Assembly (NCBI GenBank): GCA_036659455.1
Contig: JAVXCN010000002.1
Span: forward strand, 62,001 to 126,000
Direction: 5' to 3'
DNA: 64,000 nucleotides
Source: Victivallaceae bacterium
GTDB taxonomy: Bacteria; Chlamydiota; Chlamydiia; Chlamydiales; Chlamydiaceae
In this document: piece after piece, positions 27,586-37,707 of the stretch
Position numbering within the stretch: the stretch's first letter is position 1
How the letters are laid out: every line of letters starts with the position of its first letter
Notes under the pieces: generated by a model
Seen by the model: only the letters and a program-made list of their open reading frames with translations
Database searches by the model: none
What the model was told of the DNA's origin: nothing
Translations under genes and position numbers: made by a program

Positions 27586-28785
27586 ATGTTAAAAAGTAAG
27601 ATATTCGGAGCTACGATGCTCGTGGCTGGAACGGCTATCGGAGCTGGAGTTTTAGCCGTTCCTTTGCTTGTTGCCGATGGTGGTTTTTTTCCTAGTATAA
27701 TCTGGTATCTCGTTTCCTGTTTTTTTGCCGTTTTCAGTGGTTATTGTGTTCTGGAGGTTACAAACTGGGATAAAGAAAAAGCAGGAGCAAACTTTGCCTC
27801 TCTTACGAAATTATCTATGGGTTCCGTTGGAAAAATTTTATTCACCAGCGTCTATATTTTATTTTTATATGCAATTTTAGTTGCTTACTTTTGTGAGGGC
27901 GGAAATTTGTTATTCCGTGTTTTCGGAAATGCGATTTCTTCAGCATCTTTCGATGGGACCGGTTATCGTTTTATAGGGCCTTTGTTGTTCTTCGGTTTAA
28001 TGTTTTTCTTCGTCTCTTCCGGAATTAAAGTAGCCGATCGATTTAATCGTATTTTAGTCGTCGGGTTGATTTTGTCTTTTCTATTATTTTGTGTTTTAGG
28101 CTTTACGGATATTCGCTTTGATTTATTAAAGCATTGTTCATGGGAATCTTCTTTGAGAGGATTTCCCGTACTTTTTCTTTCTTTTGGCTACCAACTTGTG
28201 ATTCCTTCTTTGTTCTATTACTTGGATCGTAGTATTAAACAAGTTAAAAAGGCGATTATTTTAGGAGTTACCGTTCCTTTAGGTTGTTATATTATTTGGA
28301 ATCTTTTGGTTTTAGGAGTCGTCCCTCTGGATTTATTGCATCATTCATTGGAATCGGGACATACTGCTGCAATGGCCTTAAAGTTATCGCTGAGTTCCCC
28401 CGCTTTTTACGTAGCGGGTGAGTGTTTTGCTTTTTTTGCTTTGACTTCTTCATTTATCGGAGTATCCGTTGGATTTATCGATTTTCTGGCCGATGAGTTA
28501 AAATGGGATAAAAAATGTAAGAAATTACAGCTGCTTATATTGATTTTCGGTATTCCCTTAAGTTTATCGATCATTTATCCTGATCTGGTATTGAAATGTC
28601 TTCATTACGGCGCCGGAACAGGAGCCGCCTTATTAACGGGAATTTTTCCTATTCTTATGGTTTGGTTAGGTAGGGGCAAGCGATGTTCTCTAGGTAAGCA
28701 AAAAGTACTGCCTGGAGGCAATTTCATGTTACTTATACTTTTAGTGATTGTAATGTTCGATTTGTTTATTATCGGTTTTAAATAA
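27586..28785 (+). CDS. tyrP: Aromatic amino acid (tyrosine/tryptophan) permease
   Basis: A 399-aa HAAAP-family proton symporter with about eleven membrane helices. The ATG at 27586 (MLKSKIFGATMLVAGTAIGAGVLAVPL) gives the family N-terminus with the GTAIGAGVLAVP substrate motif; an in-frame TTG at 27544 is less likely. GAAGG lies upstream at good spacing. Chlamydia species carry one or two tandem tyrP copies here; this genome has one. Substrate assignment follows the chlamydial family. Confidence 0.85.
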   Translation: MLKSKIFGATMLVAGTAIGAGVLAVPLLVADGGFFPSIIWYLVSCFFAVFSGYCVLEVTNWDKEKAGANFASLTKLSMGSVGKILFTSVYILFLYAILVAYFCEGGNLLFRVFGNAISSASFDGTGYRFIGPLLFFGLMFFFVSSGIKVADRFNRILVVGLILSFLLFCVLGFTDIRFDLLKHCSWESSLRGFPVLFLSFGYQLVIPSLFYYLDRSIKQVKKAIILGVTVPLGCYIIWNLLVLGVVPLDLLHHSLESGHTAAMALKLSLSSPAFYVAGECFAFFALTSSFIGVSVGFIDFLADELKWDKKCKKLQLLILIFGIPLSLSIIYPDLVLKCLHYGAGTGAALLTGIFPILMVWLGRGKRCSLGKQKVLPGGNFMLLILLVIVMFDLFIIGFK

Positions 28786-28848
28786 TTTATTATTTTTAAT
28801 TTGCATACAACAGTATGTTTTTTTAAATTCGAAAAAAGGAATTTATTT

Positions 28849-29568
28849 ATGAAGTTGTATAGTCATAATAATTTAAATAAAGATGGTTTGGTTTCGGGGA
28901 CTTTTGCGTCCAGAGTTTATGGCTGGATGACTTTAGGGTTATCCGTTACGGCAGGAATCACCGGTTTGTTAAGTTACACTGGTTTTTATAAGACATTATA
29001 TCCTTACTGGTGGTTGTGGTGTTTAGGTACTTTGGGAGTTTCCTTATGGATTAGTCGTAAGATAAATACCCTGTCGGTTCAAGGAGTGATGGGATTATTT
29101 ATCGCGTATTCCGTTTTGGAAGGATTGTTTTTTGGGACGGTTATTCCCGGCTATGCAGCTACTTATGGGGGAGGTGTCGTTTGGGCAGCCTTTTTAAGTG
29201 CTGCCGGTATTTTTGCTATAGCCGCGCTTTACGGAACTTTTACGCATAGCGATATGACTGGACTGGGTCGTATTTTCTCTCTCGGTTTATTTGCTTTGAT
29301 CGGACTATCAATCATTTATTTTATAGTTTCGTTATTCGTTGTGCTTCCTATGTTTTATCTTTTGATATGTTATTTGGGACTTGTGATGTTTGTCGGATTA
29401 TCGGCTTATGATGCTCAGACGATTAAACGCATGAGTTTACAAGCGGATATAAATTCTTCGTTATCATACAAATTAGCCTTGGTAATGGCATTGAGAATGT
29501 ATATCAATGTAATAATGATATTTTGGTATCTGCTTCAGATTTTTGCGTCTTCAAGCAAAAATAAATAA
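28849..29568 (+). CDS. Bax inhibitor-1/YccA family membrane protein
   Basis: A 239-aa protein with about seven hydrophobic helices. Family landmarks are VYGWMTLGLSVTAGITG near the N-terminus, VLEGLFFGTVIPGYA, and the C-terminal LSAYDAQTIKRMS with its conserved Asp, followed by LALVMALRMYINVIMIFWYLLQI. The ATG at 28849 has AAAAGGA at correct distance; the upstream in-frame extension is not conserved. In E. coli YccA modulates FtsH; a role with the FtsH encoded later in this window is possible but only inferred. Confidence 0.85.
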   Translation: MKLYSHNNLNKDGLVSGTFASRVYGWMTLGLSVTAGITGLLSYTGFYKTLYPYWWLWCLGTLGVSLWISRKINTLSVQGVMGLFIAYSVLEGLFFGTVIPGYAATYGGGVVWAAFLSAAGIFAIAALYGTFTHSDMTGLGRIFSLGLFALIGLSIIYFIVSLFVVLPMFYLLICYLGLVMFVGLSAYDAQTIKRMSLQADINSSLSYKLALVMALRMYINVIMIFWYLLQIFASSSKNK

Positions 29569-29579
29569 ATCTCAAGCGA

Positions 29580-30443
29580 TTAAGGCGTAGATATGAGTAA
29601 TTTATTAATGAAAGTTTCCGGGTGAAAAGTTTGTAGATCACTTATTTCTTCACCGTTGCCTATATAAAGAGTCGGAATTTTTAAGGTGTGATAAATATTG
29701 AAGACGGTCCCTCCTTTTGAGGAACCGTCCGTTTTTGTGAGCACCAGACCTGTGAGTGGGTGAGCTTCATGAAAGAATCGGGCTTGTTCGGTAGCGTTGT
29801 TGCCTAACGAGGCGTCAATCGTTAGGAGTGTTTTAAAGGGACGACCTTCTAAAGATTTCGTGCAAACCCTAATTATTTTATTCAATTCTTGCATGAGATC
29901 ATAGTTTGAATGCAACCTACCTGAAGTATCAATCAAAACGACGTCATAGCGCTTGACTAAAGCGGTTTTGATACCGTCGCATGCTACAGCGGCCGGATCT
30001 CCTCCTATGGCACCTTTAATTATCGGACAATTCAATTTTTTTGACCAAAATTCCAACTGTTCGGTAGCTGCGGCCCTAAAAGTATCGGCTCCGACAAAAA
30101 GTACGCTAAGATTTTTTTTAAGAAAACGGTTGGCAAGTTTAGCTATCGTTGTTGTTTTACCGGATCCGTTGCTTCCCAGCATGAGATAGATCTCGGGATT
30201 TTCGATTAAAGGGGAGTCGTCTTGTGTTCTTATAATTCCGAAAAGAAACTCTGCGAGTTCTCTAAAGAGTTTGTCTTCGGTATCGATTTTTCTGGTTTTA
30301 TGACGTAAATGCTCGATGATTAACTCAACCAAACCGGAACCGAAATCGGCTTCATAAAGCAATTGTTCGGCTCTATCAAGGAAAGAGTCATCAATCTTTT
30401 TTCCGAAAATATTTTTTAATTTGACTCTGAAAAAATTGAACAT
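29580..30443 (-). CDS. ftsY: Signal recognition particle receptor FtsY
   Basis: SRP-family GTPase that docks ribosome-SRP complexes on the membrane. The 287-aa protein lacks the long acidic A domain of E. coli and starts directly with the N domain (MFNFFRVKLKNIFGKKI). G motifs are clear: GSNGSGKTTTIAKLA (P-loop), VGADTFRAAATEQLEFW, VLIDTSGRLHSN, LTKTDGSSKGG and LYIGNGEEISDLQTF. The compact form is typical for chlamydiae. It is convergent with the upstream yccA-like gene. Confidence 0.95.
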   Translation of the reverse strand: MFNFFRVKLKNIFGKKIDDSFLDRAEQLLYEADFGSGLVELIIEHLRHKTRKIDTEDKLFRELAEFLFGIIRTQDDSPLIENPEIYLMLGSNGSGKTTTIAKLANRFLKKNLSVLFVGADTFRAAATEQLEFWSKKLNCPIIKGAIGGDPAAVACDGIKTALVKRYDVVLIDTSGRLHSNYDLMQELNKIIRVCTKSLEGRPFKTLLTIDASLGNNATEQARFFHEAHPLTGLVLTKTDGSSKGGTVFNIYHTLKIPTLYIGNGEEISDLQTFHPETFINKLLISTP

Positions 30444-31137
30444 GGAGCCAGGAAAATTTAGTTAAGGGAGGCGGGAGTATAAAAGATGACGAAAAAAATA
30501 GGAAGTCATATGAATATGCCTGAATGCAGGTAAAGAAAATCTTGAAGTCTTATGACATCGAAATACATATTTTTAATATTGTCGCTTTGCTTGATCAAAC
30601 TGTTCCGGTTTTGGATAAGTTTGAAATTTTTTGAGAGTAGTCAAGTTTAAGTTTATGCCGGAGGAATTAAGATTTGTCATTCCGGATCCGAATTATTAGA
30701 GTTTGTTACGTTTTGATTAATTAAGGAATTTTATAATTACTGAACCTGCGGCCGTTCTTTTATCATTATTGATATCGGAAGGGGCCCTTGATAAGGAATA
30801 CTATTCAACCATACCATCGGAAAAATTCGAATTGCTTCTCATAAGATCAATTATCCGTTCTTGAAGTTAAAATGAGCCCGGATTCAATCGGTAACAGATT
30901 TGAATAAGTTTAAGAACAGCTTTCAGATGTTTATTCATTGAATATTGAAAAAAATATTTGTCTGCCGTTTTTGTTTTAAGAAAACTACTTGTAAGAAATG
31001 TTTTTTAAATTTAAATATATTTCTTCAGTGCAATTGGTTCGCTCTTTTAAGAGTGTGTAATTGTTATTGTCGTTTTCCGATCGGAACGTTTCAGGTCGGT
31101 GTTATTTATTAGAGATTTGAATTTCGGGAGACTTATT
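30444..31137. other. 694-bp gap between ftsY and htrA
   Basis: No gene recognised on either strand. In Chlamydia, sucC and sucD lie here. I compared short translated stretches with remembered SucC/SucD N-termini and saw no remnant, so they are either lost long ago or located elsewhere. The last 100 bases are the likely htrA promoter region. Confidence 0.5.
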
Positions 31138-32604
31138 ATGAACAAATCCGATTCCAGGATCTTAGTATTTTTCTTATTTATCTTTTTAGGAATGCAAGTT
31201 ATTTCTTCTTCGAATCATTTGCTGGCGGCCAAACAAGTCGAGTCATCCCAGGAAAACTTATTGAAAGAAATTTCCGGAGGATTTTCCAGGATAGCCAAAC
31301 AAGCCACTCCCGCTGTAGTTTGTATTGAAAGTTTTCCTCAGTCTAAAAACGATTATGGGTTGAGAAACGGTCCATCCCGACATAAAGGGTCTTATGAAAA
31401 TCCTTTCGATTATTTTAATGATGAATTTTTCAATCGTTTTTTCGGACTTCAGTCTCCTCAAGAGAGACCTTCTCCAAGAGAAGCTGTTAGAGGCACGGGT
31501 TTTATCGTTACTTCAAACGGCTATATTATGACTAATAATCATGTGGTAGATAATTCCGGTAAAATTAACGTAACTTTACACGACGGCAGAAAATATCCGG
31601 CTTCAATTATAGGTTTGGATCCTAAAACGGATTTGGCAGTTATTAAGATAGAAGCTTTGGATCTGCCTTATCTTACTTTCGGCAATTCCGATAAAATAGA
31701 GGTAGGTGATTGGGCCATAGCTATAGGAAATCCTTTCGGTTTACAAGCTACTGTGACGGTCGGAGTCATAAGTGCCAAGGGCAGGAATCAATTGCATATA
31801 GCTGATTTTGAAGATTTTATTCAGACCGATGCGGCTATTAATCCGGGTAATTCCGGAGGACCGCTTCTGAACATCAACGGGCAGGTTATCGGGATTAATA
31901 CGGCTATATTCAGTGGAACAGGCGGTTATTTAGGAATAGGTTTTGCAATTCCGAGTTTAATGGTAAGTCGTGTTATGGATCAGCTTATCAAAGATGGTCA
32001 AGTTACGAGAGGTTTTTTAGGGGTAACCTTACAGCCGATAGATGCCGATCTGGCCGATTTTTACAAATTGGACAAAATAAAAGGAGTTTTGGTAACTGAT
32101 GTCGTGAAGGGATCGCCTGCCGATAAAGCCGGTATTAGACAAGAAGATATTATTATTGCCTGCAATGGGAAAGAAATCGAAAGTTTAAGTTCTTTCAGAA
32201 ATGCGATTGCCTTAATGTCGCCTAAATCTCGTATTGTTTTAAAAATATATCGAGAAGGTAAGATTATTGATGTACCGGTTACGATTATTTCTGCTCCCGG
32301 AGATGAAATTATCGCTCCTTTAGAGAAGATCGGTGTTAAAGTTCAAGTTTTAACGCCTGAATTGGCTCATCAGTTCGGTTTTAATGTACAAAAAGGCTTA
32401 TACGTAGCTGCAGTAGAACCGGATAGTCAAGCGGCGTTGGCCGGAGTGAAAGCAGGTCAATTGATTTTGGCGGTTAATCGTAAAAAAGTCATTTCATTGG
32501 AAGACCTCGAAAATGCCATCAAAGATGCAAAAGACAAAAAAATCCTCTTAATGTTAGGTCAGGAAGACGTAGTCCGATTCGTTGCACTTACTCTAGAGGA
32601 TTAA
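31138..32604 (+). CDS. htrA: Periplasmic serine protease/chaperone HtrA (DegP)
   Basis: Periplasmic quality-control protease. The ATG at 31138 after CGGGAG gives a 488-aa precursor with a signal peptide (MNKSDSRILVFFLFIFLGM..., cleavage near LLAA-KQ). The trypsin-like triad is H135 (MTNNHVV), D165 (KTDLAVIK) and S239 (NPGNSGGPLL). Two PDZ domains follow (about 265-360, GFLGVTLQPID; and 390-480, KGLYVAAVEPDSQAALAGVKAG). Length and architecture match chlamydial HtrA, which is also secreted into host cytosol. Confidence 0.96.
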   Translation: MNKSDSRILVFFLFIFLGMQVISSSNHLLAAKQVESSQENLLKEISGGFSRIAKQATPAVVCIESFPQSKNDYGLRNGPSRHKGSYENPFDYFNDEFFNRFFGLQSPQERPSPREAVRGTGFIVTSNGYIMTNNHVVDNSGKINVTLHDGRKYPASIIGLDPKTDLAVIKIEALDLPYLTFGNSDKIEVGDWAIAIGNPFGLQATVTVGVISAKGRNQLHIADFEDFIQTDAAINPGNSGGPLLNINGQVIGINTAIFSGTGGYLGIGFAIPSLMVSRVMDQLIKDGQVTRGFLGVTLQPIDADLADFYKLDKIKGVLVTDVVKGSPADKAGIRQEDIIIACNGKEIESLSSFRNAIALMSPKSRIVLKIYREGKIIDVPVTIISAPGDEIIAPLEKIGVKVQVLTPELAHQFGFNVQKGLYVAAVEPDSQAALAGVKAGQLILAVNRKKVISLEDLENAIKDAKDKKILLMLGQEDVVRFVALTLED

Positions 32605-33968
32605 TCGACTTCAGATTCGAGTAACATACAAATGCTCAAAAATCCCCGACGCAATTGGCTTAAGCTGAATTTTTCGTTAGGTGCGTGGATATTGTCTTGA
32701 TTGAAAGATACTCCGCAGATAACCGGTCTGGCTTTGGAACTTGCGGCAAGATCCAAAGCAATCGGAATACTTCCTCCCATAAGTGTATACTTACAGGGGG
32801 CTCCGAAAAGTTTTTCGTATATACCGGATAGTTTCTGAGTAATTGCGGAAATATTTTCGGTATTGTGCCAACCTAGAGAAGCACCGTCACGAATCTCACT
32901 TGTCATTTTCAAACCTTTCGGAAGCACTTTCAACAAGTGGTTAATTACTGCCTTACCTATCCTTTCGGGAACTTGATTAGGGACTAGGCGACAGGAAAGA
33001 TAAGCGGTTGCCATTTTCGGAATAACGGTTTTAAAGCCGGGACCTGTATATCCGCCTCCTATTCCGCAGATTTCCAAAGTCGGTCTTAAAAATATCGCCT
33101 CGTAAACGGAATAATTTTTTTCCATCCCAGAAGGGTGAAAACCGAAAGCAGAGAAACAGCTTTCCTCCTGGTTATCCATGCATAATAGAGTCATTTCTTG
33201 TTTTGAGAGAGGAATGACATCATCGTAAAATCCTTTCACGCAAACGCGATTATTTTCATCATGAAGAGAAGCAAGCATTTTAATGAGAGCTCGGTTGGGA
33301 TTATAAGCAGCACCTCCCAGACTTCCAGAGTGTAAATCACTATTGCTTTCGGTCACGTTGACGATTATATTGACTAATCCTCGTGCACCCAAGCTGATTC
33401 TCGGGGCTTCTTCAGAATTGAAACCTCCATCCACAATGAACAATTCATCAGCTCTAATCGATTCTTCTTTTTTTTCCAATAGTTTGCCTAACCCAGGGCT
33501 TCCTATTTCTTCTTCTCCGTCAATAATGATCTTTATGTTAATCGGAAATTTTCCATGCTTTTTAAAAAATTCTTTGCAAGCAAAAAGGGTATAAAAACAT
33601 TGTCCTTTATTGTCTGAAGCTCCTCGAGAGTAGACATAACCGTCGCGAAGTTCAGGATCGAAAGGTTCGGACTTCCACTCATCCAAAGGTTCTATAGGCT
33701 GAACGTCATAATGCATGTACAGGAGTAAGGTTTTTTTATCCGGACCCGCTTCGGTATTATAAGCAAATAAGACTGGTGGATGCTCCTCGGTTTCCCATAA
33801 TTCTGTCGAAAAAACGCCTTCCAAATAAGTTTGGATAAAATCGACACAAGCAAACATCTCTTCGGAAGTTTTAGGATAATTCGAAGATATGGTACGAAAT
33901 TTCAAAAAGGTAAAAAAATCATCCAGAAAAACGGATTTTTCTTCGTCGAAGATGTCTTGATAATTCAT
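32601..33968 (-). CDS. M20-family metallopeptidase (dipeptidase-like)
   Basis: A 455-aa zinc peptidase of the M20/CNDP dipeptidase type. Metal ligands and catalytic residues are visible: H86 and D88 in MHYDVQP, D119 in SRGASDNKGQ, and the catalytic Glu pair around E152-E153 in IIDGEEEIGSPG; LGARGLVNI and ESNSDLHSGSLGGAAYNP belong to the dimerisation/lid domain. No signal peptide, so cytoplasmic. It overlaps the htrA end by 4 bp tail-to-tail. C. pneumoniae has, as I recall, a related gene in this neighbourhood. A role in salvage of host-derived peptides is inferred. Confidence 0.85.
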   Translation of the reverse strand: MNYQDIFDEEKSVFLDDFFTFLKFRTISSNYPKTSEEMFACVDFIQTYLEGVFSTELWETEEHPPVLFAYNTEAGPDKKTLLLYMHYDVQPIEPLDEWKSEPFDPELRDGYVYSRGASDNKGQCFYTLFACKEFFKKHGKFPINIKIIIDGEEEIGSPGLGKLLEKKEESIRADELFIVDGGFNSEEAPRISLGARGLVNIIVNVTESNSDLHSGSLGGAAYNPNRALIKMLASLHDENNRVCVKGFYDDVIPLSKQEMTLLCMDNQEESCFSAFGFHPSGMEKNYSVYEAIFLRPTLEICGIGGGYTGPGFKTVIPKMATAYLSCRLVPNQVPERIGKAVINHLLKVLPKGLKMTSEIRDGASLGWHNTENISAITQKLSGIYEKLFGAPCKYTLMGGSIPIALDLAASSKARPVICGVSFNQDNIHAPNEKFSLSQLRRGFLSICMLLESEVD

Positions 33969-34282
33969 AAAGCGGAGTATTTTATAAATTCAGAATAACT
34001 AACGGTTCTTGGCTTATAAAACAGTCAAAGAACTACTCGCGAGTTTAAGAAATACAAGAGAATAAATCTAGAGAAATTGAGGACGGGTGTCTTAGTAATT
34101 GAATAAGTGTTACTTATTATCAATAGATTGAATCTTAAATACTGCTGATTATGATTTAATTTTCGTCTTAATAGTTATTCGTTTTTCTTAATGATTTTGA
34201 GTCCGTTTCTTTACAAATTGTCAAAAACTTAGTTTTAGTTTATCTTTCTGGAACTTTTAGTGAAGCTTTAGAGACACTGTTT
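33969..34282. other. 314-bp divergent intergenic region
   Basis: Between the M20 peptidase and the M16 protease. It holds a 7-bp inverted repeat AATAAGT-gtt-ACTTATT at 34102-34118, possibly an operator, and otherwise only AT-rich sequence suited to promoters. Nothing else recognised. Confidence 0.4.
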
Positions 34283-37213
34283 ATGAAATCCGGAGATGTT
34301 TATCGCAATTTTTTCGTTACTTCTTGTGAAGAAATTCCCGAAATCAAGAGTACTCTTTTGGAAATGGAACATAAAAGCACGGGAGCTTCCATCATGATGA
34401 TTATTCATGATGATGACGAAAATCTTTTTAATATTTCATTTCAGACATGTCCTTCTAAATCTGATGGAGTAGCTCATATTTTGGAACATACGGTTCTTTG
34501 CGGTTCCGTCGCTTATCCCGTAAAAGATCCTTTTTTTTCGATGACCAGACGTAGTTTAAATACTTTTATGAACGCCTTTACGGGTCCCGATTTTACGTGT
34601 TATCCCGCTGCGTCCCAGATTGCCGAAGATTTTTATAACCTATTTAGCGTTTATATCGATTCGGTATTTCATCCTTTGTTGAGTAAGAATTCTTTTCTTC
34701 AAGAAGGGTGGCGGTTGGAAGTCGTCAATCGGGAAAAGAAACTTTTGAAATTCAACGGAGTGGTTTTTAACGAAATGAAGGGAGCCCTTATGAGCGGAGA
34801 AGCTAGGTTATCCGAAGCTTTAAATACTGCCATATTCCCTGACGTAACGTACGGAGTAAATTCAGGAGGAGAACCCAAAGATATCGTTAAATTGAATCGA
34901 GACACCGTAAGAGATTTTCATGAGAAATATTATTCTCCGGGGAGGGCATTTTTCTATTTTTATGGTAATATAAAACCGGAAAGTCATCTTGATTTTTTGG
35001 AAGAAAAAATTCTTAGGGGAGCGGAAAAAGCAGATAAGCCTCTACCGGTGCCTCTTCAAAAACGATTTAAGGAACCTTGTCGAAAACATTTGTTCTACCC
35101 TACGGACTCTAAAGACGAAGATAAATCTTTATTCGGTATCACATGGCTTACTTGTTCTATTTTGGATCAGTTGGACTTATTGGGATTGTATGTGATAGAT
35201 CTTGTTCTTATGGGATCCGACGCTGCTCTTTTAAAGAGTGAATTATTGAGGTCGGGTTTGTGTAAACAGGCGGATTCTGCTATAGAAGGCGAAATTAGGG
35301 AAATCCCGTTTACGGTTGTTTGTAAGGGCTGTTCTTCTGATGCACGTCAGCCTTTGGAAGATTTAATATTTCGCTCTTTACATGAAACAGTTAAAAACGG
35401 CATTCCTGCGCATTTGATAGAAGGTGCCATTCATCAACTGGAACTTTCTAGGAAAGAAATTTCCGGATACTCTATGCCTTACGGATTATCGTTGTTTTTT
35501 CGAGCCGGTTTATTGAAACAACACGGAGGAAATCCATCGGATGGCTTGAAAATACATAGTTTATTTGCCAATTTGAGAAATAAATTGGCAGCCTCGGATT
35601 ATCTTGCCGAATTGATCAATAAATACTTGATAGATAACAAACATTTCGCGTGTATCTTGATGGAACCCGACCCTGATCTGATTTCAAAGGAAAACGAAGA
35701 AGAAAGGATTCTTTTGGAAAAGATAGCCGAAACATTTGAAGATCAAAATTTTGAAAGAGTAATTCAAGAAAATGCCGAGCTGGAAAAATTCAGGAACGAA
35801 AAAGACGATCCTTTTATTTTACCTGGCATTTCGCTGGAAAAGATCCCTGTTTCAGGTAAGGAGTTCTCTTTATCCGTAGAAAAAAATTCTTCAGGCAATT
35901 TGTTGGTTCATGAATGTTTTACGAATGATCTAGTGTTCGTCGATTTCGTATCGGATTTGCCTCATGTGAGTCTTGAAGAGCTTCCTTGGTTACGTCTACT
36001 GATCTATCTTTTACCACAGATGGGTAGTGGAGGTAGGAACTATAAACAACAGTTGGAATTCCTTTTGGAACATACTGGAGGCATTGATATTGTTTATGAT
36101 TTTTCTTTTCATGCGGTTACATTCGGTTTGATACGACCTTCGTTAAGTATTCGAGGGAAAGTATTGGCAGCTAAAAAAGACAAATTGTTTCAAGTGTTTC
36201 AAGATTTAATCGAATCAACGGATTGGACCGATAAGTATCGTATCAAGGAGTTATTGCTTCAACATGAGGAATCTTTGACTAATAGCGTTAGAAATAGCCC
36301 TATGGGTTATGCCGTTAATTTAGCGACTTCTTCCCTGTCTTCCGTAGCCGCTGTGTCTTACGCTCTTTCAGGATTGCCTTACGTCGAAATGATTCGTAGT
36401 TTATGTATGAATTTCGAATCGAAGATCGATGAAATTATTTTCAAATTGAGTGATTTAAAGAACAGATGTCTAGGATTGGCACAACCCGACTTAGTTTTAA
36501 GCTGTAATCGAGAAACCGTGGATCTATTGGCTAAGGATGATTTTTACGGAATTTTTTCAGTATGCAATAAGGACAAACAGGCATGGAATACCTCTATTCC
36601 TTTGAAATCCGGTTCTCATGAAGGACTCTTTATACCGTCGCGAGCTGCTTTTAATGCTTTAGCTTTTCCTCTTCAAGAACTTTCTTATAGTCATCCCGAT
36701 GCTTCGACTCTTTGTGTTCTCGCAGAAATGTTGGACAATGTAGTTCTGCATACTAAAATTAGAGAACAAGGCGGGGCTTACGGTTCCGGTGTATCTAATA
36801 ATTTGGCTAAGGGAGTTTTTTATTTTTATAGTTATCGGGATCCTGAAATTTTTAACTCCTATCGAGTTTTTCTTGAAGCTATTGAAATTTTAATGGAAGG
36901 AAAATTCAGTGAACTAGATTTAAAAGAAGGTATTTTAGGTGTAATACAAGATTTGGATACACCGGTCCCACCTGGAGGAAGAGCTATCGTAAGTTATTTC
37001 AGACTCAGAAACGGCAAAACGGTAGATGTTCGTCAGAAATTTCGTAAGGCTCTATTGAATGTAACGGTGGAAGATATTAAATCCGTAGCTCGTAAGTATC
37101 TTTTTGAAATTTTGGACAGAGCGATATTCGTTTCTTTTGCCGGAGAAGAAATGCTTAGGAAAAATGCTGAAGAGTTTGACGGGAACATGAAATTATCGGC
37201 TTCACTTCTTTAA
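34283..37213 (+). CDS. M16C (insulinase/presequence protease-like) zinc metalloprotease
   Basis: A 976-aa peptidase of the pitrilysin superfamily, the CT824 equivalent by position. The inverted zinc motif HxxEH is AHILEHTVLCGS (H65, E68, H69), with the third ligand in the downstream NEMKGALMSGE. PVKDPFFSM and NAFTGPDFTCYPAASQ are typical of the PreP/Cym1 (M16C) branch. The C-terminal half keeps REQGGAYGSGV, the Arg/Tyr substrate-binding signature. No signal peptide. It probably degrades short peptides; substrates are unknown. The distinct M16 gene ptr of Chlamydia (between antiporter and plsB) is absent from this window. Confidence 0.92.
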   Translation: MKSGDVYRNFFVTSCEEIPEIKSTLLEMEHKSTGASIMMIIHDDDENLFNISFQTCPSKSDGVAHILEHTVLCGSVAYPVKDPFFSMTRRSLNTFMNAFTGPDFTCYPAASQIAEDFYNLFSVYIDSVFHPLLSKNSFLQEGWRLEVVNREKKLLKFNGVVFNEMKGALMSGEARLSEALNTAIFPDVTYGVNSGGEPKDIVKLNRDTVRDFHEKYYSPGRAFFYFYGNIKPESHLDFLEEKILRGAEKADKPLPVPLQKRFKEPCRKHLFYPTDSKDEDKSLFGITWLTCSILDQLDLLGLYVIDLVLMGSDAALLKSELLRSGLCKQADSAIEGEIREIPFTVVCKGCSSDARQPLEDLIFRSLHETVKNGIPAHLIEGAIHQLELSRKEISGYSMPYGLSLFFRAGLLKQHGGNPSDGLKIHSLFANLRNKLAASDYLAELINKYLIDNKHFACILMEPDPDLISKENEEERILLEKIAETFEDQNFERVIQENAELEKFRNEKDDPFILPGISLEKIPVSGKEFSLSVEKNSSGNLLVHECFTNDLVFVDFVSDLPHVSLEELPWLRLLIYLLPQMGSGGRNYKQQLEFLLEHTGGIDIVYDFSFHAVTFGLIRPSLSIRGKVLAAKKDKLFQVFQDLIESTDWTDKYRIKELLLQHEESLTNSVRNSPMGYAVNLATSSLSSVAAVSYALSGLPYVEMIRSLCMNFESKIDEIIFKLSDLKNRCLGLAQPDLVLSCNRETVDLLAKDDFYGIFSVCNKDKQAWNTSIPLKSGSHEGLFIPSRAAFNALAFPLQELSYSHPDASTLCVLAEMLDNVVLHTKIREQGGAYGSGVSNNLAKGVFYFYSYRDPEIFNSYRVFLEAIEILMEGKFSELDLKEGILGVIQDLDTPVPPGGRAIVSYFRLRNGKTVDVRQKFRKALLNVTVEDIKSVARKYLFEILDRAIFVSFAGEEMLRKNAEEFDGNMKLSASLL

Positions 37214-37409
37214 GTGATGTGAAACGGATTATTATACAGGCAATGCTTAATTTTGGAATTCTTTTGGGAGTCTCAAAACAGCCAAATATTACTGGGGGAA
37301 TGAAGTGGGTTTTTCACCTGAAGGCTGAGTGTGAGTAACGAATCAAAGGGAATATTTACCGTTATACATTGCAGTGTTTTTCTCGAGAAAATCTGTCGGG
37401 AGATTCTAT

Positions 37410-37428
37410 GAGATCTTTAAGAGATCTC
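37410..37428. repeat. Perfect 7-bp inverted repeat with TTAAG loop
   Basis: GAGATCT-TTAAG-AGATCTC. It lies 196 bp after the M16 gene and 8 bp before the terminator-like hairpin that shares the same TTAAG loop. Confidence 0.55.
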
Positions 37429-37435
37429 ATGAGAT

Positions 37436-37468
37436 GAGAGCCGCTTTTCGCTTAAGGCGAAGCGTCTC
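37436..37468 (+). terminator. Interrupted hairpin followed by TTTT, probable terminator at the island border
   Basis: GAGA-gc-CGCTT-tt-CGC pairs with GCG-AAGCG-TCTC around a TTAAG loop: twelve base pairs with two bulges, followed by TTTT. It is a reasonable intrinsic terminator for the M16 gene and marks the left edge of the accessory island. Confidence 0.45.
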
Positions 37469-37707
37469 TTTTAAAAACTTGTTAACCGCTAACCTTTTTC
37501 AATAAGTTCCAATGGAAATCCAAACCAAATTCACTTAAGGCAACGATTTACCTTTTTCTTTTTAAGAATCAAAAATAACTACGAAAACACGCCAATTCAA
37601 AAGGAAAAACTGGCAAAAAGATTGGGAGGTAAAGGTCAATCATAACGGATTAGCTGTTTGTTAAAGTTAGATGGCATGGCGTTCCCTTAAAAAAAGGTAT
37701 ACCCCCT

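Noticed and set aside
37381-37480. Clustered short repeats considered as CRISPR or IS ends
   Set aside because: Only two unlike hairpins, no regular spacers and no transposase frame.
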